Source: Bacteroidota bacterium (lineage in GTDB: Bacteria; Bacteroidota; Bacteroidia; Chitinophagales; Chitinophagaceae). Taken from it: a stretch of DNA of 64,000 bases. Location: the NCBI GenBank assembly GCA_947460595.1, contig CANHGS010000016.1, positions 1-64,000 on the forward strand, written 5' to 3'. Shown here in pieces: positions 1 through 10,088 of this stretch. The notes below the pieces were generated by a model. It did no database searches, was not told where the DNA came from, and was given only the letters and a program-made list of their open reading frames with translations. Numbering within the stretch: position 1 is the first letter of the stretch; each line of letters begins with the position of its first letter. Position numbers and translations under genes: made by a program.

Positions 1-1997
1 CCACCATTTTGATCTTTTGGTTCTATGAGTTTGATTTGATCTTGTAATAATTTATAAGCATGATTGCCATCCTGGAACCTTGCCCAAAGATTGATTTTCC
101 AACCCATTGACCAACCGGTTGAAGCGTCTCCTCTAAAGTTCAGTGAATTTCTTGCAGCTACAAATAGTTCTGGATTCCGATAAGGAGAAATCAGGTTACT
201 TGGAAAAACCCCATACAAATGGGATACATGCCTATGATGGTCAGTTGGATTGTCCCAATCTTCCAACCACTCTTGTAATTGACCATATTGACCAATTTGC
301 ATGGGGGGCAGCCTTTTAATAATTGCTTTCAGCGATTGAACAAATGCTTGATCCTGCTTTAGCAATTCAGCTGCTCGGATGGTTTTAGTAAATAAATCAT
401 AAACAAGTAAATTGTCCAAAGTGGCTCCTGCTGTAATGCAAACCCATTTTTTTCGAAGACTATAAGGAGCATTTTCTGGAGAAATAGAAGGGGATACTAC
501 AAGCCATTTGTTTACCGGTTCCTCAATTAAAAAATCTTGGAAAAAAAGGGCCGCCCCCTTCATGATAGGGTATACCGTTTGTAAATATGTTAGATCAGCA
601 TTGAACTTATATTTTTCCCAAAGATGTTGGCATAACCAAGCTGCACCAGTTGTCCAAAGTCCAGGTGCACCATCAATAGCCCCAGTAAATCGCCATAAGT
701 CTGTATTATGGTGTAACACCCAACCATTTGCTCCATACATTGATTGAGCAGTTTGCCTACCCGTTACAGAAAGCTCCTTTAACATTTGAACCAATGGTTC
801 ATTTGTTTCTGAAAGGTTGGTAATTTCAGATGGCCAATAATTCATTTCTGTATTAATGTTAACAGTATACTTGCTATCCCAAGCTGGAAAAAGTTGATCA
901 GTCCAAATACCCTGTAAATTGGCCGGTTGTCCCCCTGGCTGAGATGCACTTATCAGCAAATACCTTCCAAATTGAAAATACAATGCTGCCATTTGTGGAT
1001 CATTGGTCTTTGCAAATTCTTTTACGCGTTGATCAGTAGGCTTATTGATGGCATTGCTGCTTCCTAAATCAAGTGAAACCCTATTGAATTGATGTTGATA
1101 TGCAGTAATATGATTCTTGTATAAACTAGCATAGGATTTTCCTTTAACAGCATTCAAATATTTTTCCGCACGTTGTATTTGATTCCCCGTAATATCTTGA
1201 TAATTATTAAAGTTGGTGGCAATGGAAACATAGATGGTTGCTGAGTTGGCATGATTGATGACCAAAGACCTTTCATTGCTGTTGATTGTGCCTCCCTGTT
1301 GAAGAACTTGTACAATGGTATGAAATTTAATAGCCCCTTTGATTCCTTCATGATCACTTGTGATACCAGACATCATCAATTGATCAGATCCTTTATTGAC
1401 AATATTTACAGCAGCTGGCCTATCCAATGAAGCGGAAAAATCTAGCTGACCCGGTTTGTCAGCAGTCAATCTAATTATTGTTACTTGATCAGTAAAAGAG
1501 GTAAAGACTTCCCGTTTGTAAGTGGTACCTGCAACTTGATAACTAGTAGTTGCAACGGCATTTTGAATATTCAATTCCCTATGATAATTCGAATACATTT
1601 CATGACCTGGAAAATTGAGATACAAATTTCCAACAGTCTGATAGGGCATTCCATGCGCTCCTTGAGTGGTGATTTTCTTTTGCGCTAAGGCTTCTGCTTC
1701 TTCAAATTTGTTATCAAATATTAATTTTCTAATCTCACTGAGATGACTTAGTGCCTCTGGATTATCGTTCCTATAAGGGCTTCCGGCCCATACCGTATTT
1801 TCATTGAATTGAATACGTTCCCTAAAGGGATTTCCAAAAACCATGGCCCCTAACCTGCCATTACCCAATGGCAATGCCTCTACCCAATAATTGGCAGGTT
1901 GTTTATACCATAATTTAAGATTATTTACATCGGGCTGGCTAATAACAAATTGACAAAAGGCCAATTGTAAAAAAAATAGAATGATACATTTTTTCAT
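1..1997 (-). CDS. GH95 family alpha-L-fucosidase/alpha-L-galactosidase, 3' end cut by window
   Basis: An open frame of 665 codons starts at 1997 and runs off the left edge without a stop. The first about 20 residues form a signal peptide (MKKCIILFFLQLAFCQF). The N-terminal beta domain has the GH95 signature ALPLGNGRLGAMVFGNP. The (alpha/alpha)6 region contains VNINTEMNYW, with N380 and N382 matching the catalytic Asn pair of GH95, and SPSISPENAP with E508 as the likely general acid. The Asp that completes the site should lie just beyond base 1. Family members release terminal alpha-1,2-L-fucose or alpha-L-galactose by inversion. It starts 12 bases after the preceding GH43/GH117-like gene, as the fourth gene of the SusCD-led unit A. 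Family assignment is firm; the exact sugar is not determined. Confidence 0.93.
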   Translation of the reverse strand, partial: MKKCIILFFLQLAFCQFVISQPDVNNLKLWYKQPANYWVEALPLGNGRLGAMVFGNPFRERIQFNENTVWAGSPYRNDNPEALSHLSEIRKLIFDNKFEEAEALAQKKITTQGAHGMPYQTVGNLYLNFPGHEMYSNYHRELNIQNAVATTSYQVAGTTYKREVFTSFTDQVTIIRLTADKPGQLDFSASLDRPAAVNIVNKGSDQLMMSGITSDHEGIKGAIKFHTIVQVLQQGGTINSNERSLVINHANSATIYVSIATNFNNYQDITGNQIQRAEKYLNAVKGKSYASLYKNHITAYQHQFNRVSLDLGSSNAINKPTDQRVKEFAKTNDPQMAALYFQFGRYLLISASQPGGQPANLQGIWTDQLFPAWDSKYTVNINTEMNYWPSEITNLSETNEPLVQMLKELSVTGRQTAQSMYGANGWVLHHNTDLWRFTGAIDGAPGLWTTGAAWLCQHLWEKYKFNADLTYLQTVYPIMKGAALFFQDFLIEEPVNKWLVVSPSISPENAPYSLRKKWVCITAGATLDNLLVYDLFTKTIRAAELLKQDQAFVQSLKAIIKRLPPMQIGQYGQLQEWLEDWDNPTDHHRHVSHLYGVFPSNLISPYRNPELFVAARNSLNFRGDASTGWSMGWKINLWARFQDGNHAYKLLQDQIKLIEPKDQNG

Positions 1998-2009
1998 ATA
2001 TCAGAATTA

Positions 2010-3245
2010 CTATTTTTTAAGTAAGGGTACTGCTACATTAAAAGACATAGTTTGTCCCTTATCGGCCCTAGTAGCACCATATAAATATTTGGGAATTCCA
2101 TTTTCAAGAAGTAGACAGGGACGCTCTAGTTGTGATGTATTAATGGAACCATCCTTCCAAAAGAATGTTCTTCCAATTACTTTTGCATGTTTTGCAGGTT
2201 GCCAATTTGATCCGTTCTTAGATACCATTAAAGCCCATGCGCCTCCATCTCCAGTAAATTTTCCAACCACATCTCTGACGATTGCTAGATAGTATCCTTT
2301 TTGATACCATACAAACGGGTCCTCAGCTACCATCCATTCTTTTCCAGCATCTTTGATTTCAAAAATAGGTTGATCTTGTTTTTTGAAAGGACCAAAAGGG
2401 CTGTCTGAAAATGCCACACCAAACCGCACTTTTCCACCACTAATTTTCTCTGATTTACCTACCTGTTTATAAAGCAAAATAACTTTCCCATTGTTATCAA
2501 AAGCCGCCGCAGGATTTGATACCATCAGTGCATCGTGAGCTGTAGAATCAGAACTAATATCCAATACAGGATGATCAAGTCTTTTCCAATCTCCATCTGG
2601 TTTATCTGCTACAGCTACACCAATACGTTGTGTATTTCTATATTTCCACCAGTTATTGGTGTAAGCTTCCTTTTTATTAATAGGAACAGTACAGCTTGTT
2701 CCCATATAAAAAAGGTAATATTTCCCTTTATGTTGAACAACAGTTGGATTATGTGTGGCAGATCCATCCCAAAATTGAGTACCTCTAGACGGTAGTGCTA
2801 CTTTTACATGTTTAAAAGGACCGCCAGGCTGATTGGATACTGCAACAGCAATTTCAGAGGTAATTGGCCAAGATTCAAATCCATCAGTTAATGGCCATCT
2901 TGAATACAACATATAATACTTATTGTCTTTTCCTTTAGTAACTGAACCGCACCAAACATAATAACCAGAATCAATAAATTTATTAGTAAGGGGAACAGGC
3001 TGAACCAGTTCATTCAAATCAAAATCATCTGTCCAATTCCCAGATATTTTTACACTACCTTCTTTTGTAGCTTTTACTGTTGTATCCGGCCCAAAATGGT
3101 CTTTATTGAAACTGTTCAGAATGCCGCTATTTATATTTATGTCTTTAGACAAAAAAACATTGTTCGCATAGATTCTTCCAAAGAAAAAGAACGAAACAAA
3201 AGCAGTGAAACATATTTTGATGTTACTATAGTTCTCCCTTTTCAT
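2010..3245 (-). CDS. GH43/GH117-superfamily five-bladed propeller protein (putative exo-glycosidase)
   Basis: 411 aa with an N-terminal hydrophobic export segment (residues about 10-27). The body carries repeated propeller-blade motifs: YVWCGSV, YSRWPL, THNPTVV, SNPAAA, AEDPFVWYQ and QLERP. This pattern is that of the GH43/GH62/GH32/GH117 five-bladed beta-propeller superfamily, whose members are mostly exo-acting glycosidases, but I cannot place it in a numbered family. It has two paralogues in this window (10089-11198 and 25114-26196) that share the WC, HNPT, EDP and ERP motifs. It is the first gene after the SusD of unit A and is separated from it by a hairpin terminator at 3280-3307, so its expression may be lower than that of SusCD. 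The fold is likely; substrate is unknown. Confidence 0.82.
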   Translation of the reverse strand: MKRENYSNIKICFTAFVSFFFFGRIYANNVFLSKDININSGILNSFNKDHFGPDTTVKATKEGSVKISGNWTDDFDLNELVQPVPLTNKFIDSGYYVWCGSVTKGKDNKYYMLYSRWPLTDGFESWPITSEIAVAVSNQPGGPFKHVKVALPSRGTQFWDGSATHNPTVVQHKGKYYLFYMGTSCTVPINKKEAYTNNWWKYRNTQRIGVAVADKPDGDWKRLDHPVLDISSDSTAHDALMVSNPAAAFDNNGKVILLYKQVGKSEKISGGKVRFGVAFSDSPFGPFKKQDQPIFEIKDAGKEWMVAEDPFVWYQKGYYLAIVRDVVGKFTGDGGAWALMVSKNGSNWQPAKHAKVIGRTFFWKDGSINTSQLERPCLLLENGIPKYLYGATRADKGQTMSFNVAVPLLKK

Positions 3246-3279
3246 ATTCTAATTTAAGTGACATTATAGTTAAAAAAGT

Positions 3280-3307
3280 AAAGGCTGGCTACAAAGAACC
3301 AGCCTTT
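3280..3307. terminator. Hairpin terminator/attenuator between SusD and downstream enzymes
   Basis: A perfect 9-bp stem (AAAGGCTGG at 3280-3288, CCAGCCTTT at 3299-3307) encloses a 10-base loop. On the minus strand the stem is followed within two bases by a run of six T (complement of 3272-3277); on the plus strand it ends in TTTTT. It lies between the SusD stop (3348) and the start of the next gene (3245) in the same orientation. It should act as a partial intrinsic terminator that keeps SusCD transcripts more abundant than the enzyme genes downstream. Confidence 0.82.
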
Positions 3308-3347
3308 TTCTATCTTACCTTAAACTGCCAAACTTTTATAAAAAATT

Positions 3348-5048
3348 TTACCATCCTGGATTTTGCTTCAGATTCGGATTCAAATTCAATTCCGTTTCTG
3401 GTATAGGCCATAGATAATCACGACTCTTATTAAAATTGGTTAGAATTAAAATACGGTAGTCAGAAGAAGGTTGCGGCGTATAAGTAGTATAGTTATAAAT
3501 AGGTTCGTCAAACTCATCAAATTGAACAGAAGGATATTGGTTAAATTCACCTATTAATGGTCTTCCCATAATTGGCCTTGTCATAATAACTTCAGCACGC
3601 TTCCAACGTAACAAGTCATCCCAACGAAGATTTTCATTCCATAATTCAATTTTGCGTTCATACCTTACCAATTTTCTCATTTCAGTTTGACTTAAGCCAA
3701 CTGTAACTAGAGGCATTTTAACATCACTCCTACCTCGAACCAAATTGATTGCATTGATACAATCAGCATCTATTTGATTCAATTCAATTTTAGCCTCCGC
3801 AAAAGTCAATAACACTTCTGCATACCTACAAAGCATAAAAGGCGTTTCACATTGTGTAAGCAAGGCTGTGTATTTGAAATCAAAGTACTTTCTTACACAA
3901 TATCCTGTAAAAGAAGTAAACACGGTTGAAGTATAACTCTCCGGATTCTTCACTGTTGCACCAGCCGCATTTAAGGTATTTGGCTTATCCGCTCTTGTAT
4001 CATATACAAACCCATTCCACATATCTCCAGGAACAACAAAGCAGTAACGCATGCGTGGATCACGGTTATCATATGGCTTTGACTTATTGTACAGAGGAGA
4101 CGCATTAATATTTTTTCCATCAATACACTGATAAGAATCCATCATATTCTGTGTTGGAACAATAGTGGTAAATCCACCAGAAACTGATCTAGGTGCAGTG
4201 TACTGGGGAAATGCTGTTGCATTGTTAGCCGTTACCAAATGCCCCTGTGTCAAAATTTGTTCTGTATTGCTAGCACTTCTTAAAACAGCTTCAGTAAACA
4301 ATGTAGAATAACTAGGCATTAAGCTATACTGCTTTGAATCAATGACTACTTTGGCAGCTGCAGCAGCAACAGCCCAATCATTATTCTGGAGGGCTGCCCT
4401 TGCTTTATAAGCCATTGCTGCGCCTGCAGTTACTCTACCTAGTTGTTTTACAGTTGATCCAGTTAATAATTGATAGGATAAATCAAAATCAGCATAAATT
4501 TTCTTAAGTACCTCTGCTCTGGCAGTTCTGGTTACATTCTTACCTTCGTCAACTGTTGATACGGGTTTATCAACATATACCACATCTCCAAACATATTTG
4601 TCAAACGCAAATAATAATAAGCCCTTAAGAAATAAACTTCACCTTGGAATTGTTTAACGTTTGCTGCAGAAATTTTGCCCTTATTTTCTTCAATTTTTTG
4701 CAACATCAAATTACATCTACCAATACCCTGATACATACTTAACCAAAGTGATCTAAAGTGACCTTCTTTAAAGTCTAATACAGATTGCATGACGTTTTGT
4801 GCAAAACCGCCACCACGAATAAACACCGTTTCGGTTAATGCATCCATACTATACTCGGGTGCAAAATATCCGTTATTTCCTGCTGTGATAAAAGTATAGC
4901 AGGCGTTTACACCCCCTTGTATTTCAGTTTCGTTGGTAAAAAATGTTTCTGCTGAAGGAACGGTTAAAGGGTATAGTTCAATGGCTTTATTACAGCTTGA
5001 AATAAACACCGTAATAGTTAACATTATATATAATAAATTCTTCCTCAT
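3348..5048 (-). CDS. SusD/RagB-family glycan-binding lipoprotein (unit A)
   Basis: 566 aa. The signal peptide ends in a lipobox (TVFISSC, Cys19), so the protein should be lipid-anchored on the outer-membrane surface. SusD hallmarks follow: ETFFTNETEIQGGVNACY, YFLRAYYYLRLTNMFGDVVYVD (TPR-like helices), MLCRYAEVLLTFAEAKIELNQ, RKIELWNENLRWDDLLRW and the C-terminal NPNLKQNPGW. SusD proteins bind the glycan at the surface and form a lid over their SusC partner. The gene lies 33 bases downstream of its SusC (5082-8123). Its length is normal for the family, unlike the enlarged second SusD in this window. Confidence 0.96.
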   Translation of the reverse strand: MRKNLLYIMLTITVFISSCNKAIELYPLTVPSAETFFTNETEIQGGVNACYTFITAGNNGYFAPEYSMDALTETVFIRGGGFAQNVMQSVLDFKEGHFRSLWLSMYQGIGRCNLMLQKIEENKGKISAANVKQFQGEVYFLRAYYYLRLTNMFGDVVYVDKPVSTVDEGKNVTRTARAEVLKKIYADFDLSYQLLTGSTVKQLGRVTAGAAMAYKARAALQNNDWAVAAAAAKVVIDSKQYSLMPSYSTLFTEAVLRSASNTEQILTQGHLVTANNATAFPQYTAPRSVSGGFTTIVPTQNMMDSYQCIDGKNINASPLYNKSKPYDNRDPRMRYCFVVPGDMWNGFVYDTRADKPNTLNAAGATVKNPESYTSTVFTSFTGYCVRKYFDFKYTALLTQCETPFMLCRYAEVLLTFAEAKIELNQIDADCINAINLVRGRSDVKMPLVTVGLSQTEMRKLVRYERKIELWNENLRWDDLLRWKRAEVIMTRPIMGRPLIGEFNQYPSVQFDEFDEPIYNYTTYTPQPSSDYRILILTNFNKSRDYLWPIPETELNLNPNLKQNPGW

Positions 5049-5081
5049 AATTTAATCATTTAATTGTTATACTTGATTATC

Positions 5082-8000
5082 TTAAAATTTCAGGTTCACG
5101 CCAAATGTGTATGTTCCAAGAAGAGGAACAGTATTTTGAATTGATTCAGGTGATTCAGGATCCATACCTATAGGCATTTTACTGATGGTGAACAGGTTGT
5201 TTCCATTAGCAAAGAAACTTACGCCTGTTAATCCAGTTCCTTTTAACCATGTAGTTGGTAATGTGTATCCTATTTGAACGTTCTTTAAACGCACATAGGC
5301 TGCATTAACCATCCAGAAATTAGACGATTGTAAATTATTAGATTGTTGATTAATAGATAAGCGAGGATAAGCTGCATTAGGATTAGGGTTTGCTTCTGAC
5401 CAACGATCAAGATGTTGAATAAGTGCAGTAGAAGCATTTTGGAAGGGGTAAGCAGCCCATCCACCAAAATAACTATCCCTTTTTCCAACTCCTTGGAAAA
5501 ACAAAGTCAAATCAAATCCTTTGTAATTCATTGCCAATTCTAGCGAATTAGTAAACCTTGGAATTGGACTACCTAAAACCACACGGTCAGTACCAGTTAA
5601 TTTTTTGTCACCGTCTTGATCAATGTACCTGAGGTCTCCACCTTGCAACTTGCCAAATTGAGCTACATTATATGCTCTTGCTTCAGCAAAAGATGAAAAG
5701 AATCCATCAGATACCAATCCAAAAAAAGCATCTATTGGTGAGCCTACCTGTCTTACTTTGTTACCTGATACCTGAGGGGCTAACCCACCAAAACTGGTGA
5801 TTTTATTATTTACATCAGATAAAATACCTGTTATTTTAAAGGATACATCTCCAATATGATTCTTGTAAGATACGGCAGCATCCCATCCAATGTTTTCCAT
5901 AGATCCGGCATTCTGACTAGGTGAATTAGAATAACCCATTACACCCGGAATAGCAAGGCTAAGCAAGATATTATTGGTGGTTTTTTTATACCAGTCAAAA
6001 GTTACATCAACTTTACCCTTAAATAAGGATAAGTCAATACCATAGTCAATCATGGTACTTGATTCCCAAGTAATATTATTAAGTGCGTAGGTTGTAGCAG
6101 CATAACCTGGGTTAAGAACACCATTGAAAACGGTAAATTGGCTGGTGTTGATATTTAATGCAAAAGGATAATTACCTAAACCAGACTGATTACCCAATTG
6201 TCCCCAAGACGCTCTAAGCTTACCATTGGATAACCAATCAATGTTTTTCATGAATTTTTCAGCAGAAAAACGCCATGCACCTGAGAAGGATGGAAACAAA
6301 CCCCATTTATAGCCGTTAGCAAATCTTGAAGAACCGTCATTACGAACATTGGCCTCTAAAAAGTACTTCCCTTCATAATTATAGTTCAATCTTCCAAAAT
6401 AAGACATTAAAGCCCATTGGGTAGCACTTCCACTATTGGTCATTCCTGTAGGATCATAAGAACTAATCTGTTCAAATTGTTGGAAATTATTCCCTTGTCT
6501 GTATGCGGATATGGTATTATAATCATTGGTTAAATATTGAAAACCACCCAAAGCAGAAATGGTATGTTTACCCAATGATTTGGTATAATTTAAAAGAAGG
6601 TTCAAATCATTCTCCGTTGTTTGTTCCCTTTGCTCAGTCATATTTGCTAGAGCGGTTGACTTCAAGGAGATTAGACCTGTTTTGTAATCGTATACATCTG
6701 CAGTCTTATTTACATTCTTATAGCTGTTAGTGTTGATTTTAGGTGTATACCAAAAATCAATATGCATTCCTTTGAATGGTGAAATTCTAGCAGAAATTTT
6801 TGCAAGTATTTCTTGATACTCTTCCCTTCTTACAGATAAGCCGTCATAGATAAACTGCATGGGATGTGCAGTTCCAGCATAGCTAGTACCCCAAATACCA
6901 TTTGAATAAATAGTTTGATAAATGGCTGGATGCCTCATCATACCTTCTATTTCAGTATTTGGAGCAGCGTCTTTAATAAATGTATTTCTAATAGATAAAT
7001 CAAACCCAAATTCTAAGACTTTATTTACCGTATAACTATTATTGGAACGCAATCCATAACGCTTGTATTCAGAATTAGGCAAAAGCGCATCCTGCCAAGA
7101 ATAGTTCAAAGAAGTATTAGACCTGAATTTTTCATTACCTACAGAAAATCCAATATATTGTTGCGTTTGAAAGGCCTTGTCTTTATAAGCCTGACGCATC
7201 ATATCGGTATTGGGATAAGCATCACGGTCAGTAGCATTCTTCCAAGTATCAATTAAAGTTTTTCCGTAAACGCTACCTCCTGCAACACCTGCATCTGTGC
7301 GCAAGTCATTTCCATTAGCTTCATCATACAATGTCATATAGTCCCATGCTGTTGCATTAGTAGGAAGTACCAATGGTTTTGAAAAACCTACAGAACTCCT
7401 ATAAGTAAGGTTTACTTTATCCGCTTTCCCACGTTTGGTAGTAATTAAAATCACTCCATTTGCAGCGCGTGAACCATAAATAGCAGAAGAAGCGGCATCT
7501 TTTAAAACTGACATAGATTCAATGTCATTGGGGTCTACTGCATCAACAGAAGAAGCAACTCCATCAATCAACACCAATGGATTATTGTCATTTACAGTAC
7601 CAATACCTCTAATTCTAATACTAGTACCTTCTTTACCAGGCTTTCCACTATTTGAGGTTACAGTAACACCTGGTGCCATACCTTGTAATGCTTGGGTAGT
7701 TAGTATGGTATTTCTCTTAGTTAAATCCTCTCCTTTCAAAGAAACAACTGATCCAGAAAGGTTAACTTTCTTTTGAGTACCATAACCTACCACTACCACT
7801 TGATCCAATTCATTCACTACTTGGTTCAATGTAATAGCATTCTCTTGTCCGGGAATAGGAACCAATTCTATAAGTTGATATCCTACGGCTGAAATAGCAA
7901 TTGCTTTCCCCTCTGGTACTTTAATTGAGAAAGCACCTTGTTTGTCAGAAACTACACCTGCGTCTTGACCTTTAATTTTAATAGAAGCGGATTCAATGGG

Positions 8001-8123
8001 TTTACCATCTGCCGATTTAACAATTCCCTTAATTGATATTGTCTGGGAGTATCCATTTTGAATTCCCAGGAAGATGGCAAAAAAGAGAATAACAAGCGAA
8101 AGAAATGAATTCTTTTTTTTCAT
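5082..8123 (-). CDS. SusC/RagA-family TonB-dependent outer-membrane transporter (unit A)
   Basis: About 1013 aa from the Met at 8123. An upstream in-frame Met at 8159 exists, but the Met at 8123 directly precedes a clear signal peptide (MKKKNSFLSLVILFFAIFLG), so I prefer it. The order is signal peptide, carboxypeptidase-D-like regulatory domain (SIKGIVKSADGKPIESASI), TonB-box-like stretch and plug (VVVVGYGTQKK, PLVLIDGV, SVLKDAASSAIYGSRAANGVILI), then a long beta-barrel ending in aromatic-rich TFGVNLKF. It imports oligosaccharides with the energy of TonB-ExbBD. A 36-bp dyad operator lies 111 bases upstream (8235-8270). It is the first gene of unit A. Confidence 0.97.
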   Translation of the reverse strand: MKKKNSFLSLVILFFAIFLGIQNGYSQTISIKGIVKSADGKPIESASIKIKGQDAGVVSDKQGAFSIKVPEGKAIAISAVGYQLIELVPIPGQENAITLNQVVNELDQVVVVGYGTQKKVNLSGSVVSLKGEDLTKRNTILTTQALQGMAPGVTVTSNSGKPGKEGTSIRIRGIGTVNDNNPLVLIDGVASSVDAVDPNDIESMSVLKDAASSAIYGSRAANGVILITTKRGKADKVNLTYRSSVGFSKPLVLPTNATAWDYMTLYDEANGNDLRTDAGVAGGSVYGKTLIDTWKNATDRDAYPNTDMMRQAYKDKAFQTQQYIGFSVGNEKFRSNTSLNYSWQDALLPNSEYKRYGLRSNNSYTVNKVLEFGFDLSIRNTFIKDAAPNTEIEGMMRHPAIYQTIYSNGIWGTSYAGTAHPMQFIYDGLSVRREEYQEILAKISARISPFKGMHIDFWYTPKINTNSYKNVNKTADVYDYKTGLISLKSTALANMTEQREQTTENDLNLLLNYTKSLGKHTISALGGFQYLTNDYNTISAYRQGNNFQQFEQISSYDPTGMTNSGSATQWALMSYFGRLNYNYEGKYFLEANVRNDGSSRFANGYKWGLFPSFSGAWRFSAEKFMKNIDWLSNGKLRASWGQLGNQSGLGNYPFALNINTSQFTVFNGVLNPGYAATTYALNNITWESSTMIDYGIDLSLFKGKVDVTFDWYKKTTNNILLSLAIPGVMGYSNSPSQNAGSMENIGWDAAVSYKNHIGDVSFKITGILSDVNNKITSFGGLAPQVSGNKVRQVGSPIDAFFGLVSDGFFSSFAEARAYNVAQFGKLQGGDLRYIDQDGDKKLTGTDRVVLGSPIPRFTNSLELAMNYKGFDLTLFFQGVGKRDSYFGGWAAYPFQNASTALIQHLDRWSEANPNPNAAYPRLSINQQSNNLQSSNFWMVNAAYVRLKNVQIGYTLPTTWLKGTGLTGVSFFANGNNLFTISKMPIGMDPESPESIQNTVPLLGTYTFGVNLKF

Positions 8124-8336
8124 ACAGCAATCGTTTTGGTTTGGTTTGGTTGTTAGCAATTTGGTAATCGCCCTAGCAAAGTATATAAATAAATACTGCC
8201 ACTAGACTAACCAAGAACCTGATACTGATGAATACCTATCGAAAACGATTCCGCAAACATTATCGATAGATAGAGTTTTTTTTGAAAGACTATTCTAAAT
8301 GGAAATTTTTGACAAAAAAATGAATTCCAATTTAGT
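8124..8336 (-). promoter_or_regulatory. Promoter region of unit A
   Basis: This gap separates the end of unit B (stop at 8337) from the SusC start. It holds the dyad operator at 8235-8270. A sequence reading TATACTTTG on the minus strand (complement of 8176-8184) resembles the Bacteroidota -7 element TAnnTTTG but has one extra base, and no convincing -33 element was seen, so I do not fix a transcription start. Confidence 0.55.
8235..8270. promoter_or_regulatory. 36-bp dyad operator, copy 1 (unit A SusCD)
   Basis: Two 18-bp arms face each other: CCTATCGAAAACGATTCC (8235-8252) and GCAAACATTATCGATAGA (8253-8270). The inverted left arm matches the right arm at 13 of 18 positions, with TCGATAG perfect. 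The same structure, spacing and orientation recur at 26316 and 63613. The arms contain AAACG-type cores resembling LacI-family operators. Binding by the LacI-type protein encoded at 63666 is inferred. Confidence 0.8.
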
Positions 8337-10061
8337 TTAAAAACTATAGTGGAACCAATCTATATCAACAAGTCCATTTTCACTCAAATTGTTGTAATTA
8401 TAGATTCCAATATGGTCTCCTCTAAAGCCCCCCCATTTTAAATTGTACACTCCTCCAAAATATTTGAAATTGATACCATCAGTGCTGTAAGAATATGAAT
8501 TGATGCAGTTTTCATTGATTTCTGATCTTATCCACACATATGTAGCCTTAATCAATTCACCATTTTGAATATTCCCATTCAGATTATACTTGATGAACTT
8601 TCCCGTAGCATCCATTTTTACAGCAAGTGTACAATAGTCTTTACCTCCATTAAAATGGCTTAATCCAGCTTCCTCTCCTATAGCCATTCTAGATATGTCA
8701 AATTTTAAAATAAGCGCTACTTGATGGCTTTTCACATATCTCTGACAAATAGTGTTACCAGCTTTAAAAAAATCGTTCTCAACTAATGGTTTAAATGCTT
8801 TTAATCGCAAAAAACCAGGACGCTCTTTAAGAGACCACATATTTGCCCTAGGTTGATAGTTCCACATCCATTTCGGATCTAAATCTTTGCTATTAAATTC
8901 ATCACTACCTTGAGGAAAGGTTTTTTTCTGCCCTTGTATTGGTTTTTCTGCTTCCCAAACTGGCTCAGCTACATTGTCATGATTATAGTCAATTCCAGCC
9001 ATTGGCCATCCATCAATCCAATTTAATGGTAGTAAAGCAATTGGGCGCCCATTCTCATATCCGCCACCTTGATGCGTTAAAAAATACCATTTATCCCCTT
9101 CGGGTGTATCTAATATGGCTCCTTGATCAAGCCTGCCTCCTGTACTATCAGGATGCACCATCACATATGTTTGAGTACCTTGTGGTGAAATATCATATAA
9201 TCCAGGATCACCAGGTTTACCAGGACTACCATCTGGTTTTGTACCATAGAGGTTTTTTGATCTAATCATTACAGCTCTTCGGTCAAAGTCTTTACCAAAA
9301 CATTCATTGTGGTATAAATAATAATAGCCATCTTTTTTGAATATTTTATTTCCTTCGCCCCAGGTTGCATCTGGCAAAATATTAGTGCCTCTATCTGTTT
9401 GATCTAGTGTTTTAATTTTCATTTTATTGATATCCCCATCCAATAGTCTTGTACCATCTGGTGACATCTGAAATAAAATTGGGAACCAATTTTTTTGAGG
9501 ATTACTAGCTATCATATAAGCCTTGCCATCATCATCCCAAAAGGGACAATTATCATCCCAATTCAATCCAAATAACTCAACACCGTTTTTATCTTTCATT
9601 AACTGAACATTCCATGGACCAGAAATTTTCTTTGCCGTTGCAACATAGATTCCCCCTCCGTTATATGTTGTAAAATAAACCCAGAATTTATGATCATGAT
9701 ATCTAATTGAAGCCGCATAAATACCTTTATTGTAATGATCCATTACAGTATAATCAAATCTTTGATCCTTTAATTGGCTTGGCAAATCCTTAATCACGGA
9801 TCCAATGGTTTTCCAATTCACAAGGTCACGGGAATGCAGGATTACAATTCCCGGTGAAAATTGAAATGTGGATGAGATAAGATAATAATCTTTCCCAACC
9901 CGTATAACATCTGGATCACTATAGTCTGCTGGAAGAATCATATTCCTATACCTCCCATTACCCAAATCGCCCCAGCTTTTCGTGTTATGCTGAGCAAATA
10001 GCAATTGAGATTTTAAAAAATAATAAACGCTAAAAAGGATAATATAGAATTTGTTAACCAT
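8337..10061 (-). CDS. GH43 glycosidase with C-terminal beta-sandwich domain
   Basis: 574 aa with a signal peptide (residues 1-23, ending LLFAQ). The GH43 propeller has all three acidic residues: general base D49 in ADYSDPDVIRVGKDYYL, pKa modulator D170 in DDNCPFWDDDG, and general acid E236 in WGEGNKIF. Residues about 375-574 look like the concanavalin-like C-terminal domain of beta-xylosidase-type GH43 enzymes (FNSKDLDPKWMWNYQPRANMW). Such enzymes remove arabinofuranose, xylose or galactose residues. It is the last gene of unit B; transcription must end before the unit A promoter just downstream. The subfamily was not assigned. Confidence 0.9.
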   Translation of the reverse strand: MVNKFYIILFSVYYFLKSQLLFAQHNTKSWGDLGNGRYRNMILPADYSDPDVIRVGKDYYLISSTFQFSPGIVILHSRDLVNWKTIGSVIKDLPSQLKDQRFDYTVMDHYNKGIYAASIRYHDHKFWVYFTTYNGGGIYVATAKKISGPWNVQLMKDKNGVELFGLNWDDNCPFWDDDGKAYMIASNPQKNWFPILFQMSPDGTRLLDGDINKMKIKTLDQTDRGTNILPDATWGEGNKIFKKDGYYYLYHNECFGKDFDRRAVMIRSKNLYGTKPDGSPGKPGDPGLYDISPQGTQTYVMVHPDSTGGRLDQGAILDTPEGDKWYFLTHQGGGYENGRPIALLPLNWIDGWPMAGIDYNHDNVAEPVWEAEKPIQGQKKTFPQGSDEFNSKDLDPKWMWNYQPRANMWSLKERPGFLRLKAFKPLVENDFFKAGNTICQRYVKSHQVALILKFDISRMAIGEEAGLSHFNGGKDYCTLAVKMDATGKFIKYNLNGNIQNGELIKATYVWIRSEINENCINSYSYSTDGINFKYFGGVYNLKWGGFRGDHIGIYNYNNLSENGLVDIDWFHYSF

Positions 10062-10088
10062 TTAAACTATTTAGAATTTACAGAATAT

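Noticed and set aside
8124-8234. Exact Bacteroidota promoter (TTTG and TAnnTTTG) upstream of SusC
   Set aside because: Only TATACTTTG with one extra base was found, and no matching -33 box; not called as a promoter element.
8300-8335. Hairpin TGGAA...TTCCA downstream of the last gene of unit B
   Set aside because: The stem is interrupted and mostly AT, so a terminator was not called, although termination is expected there.
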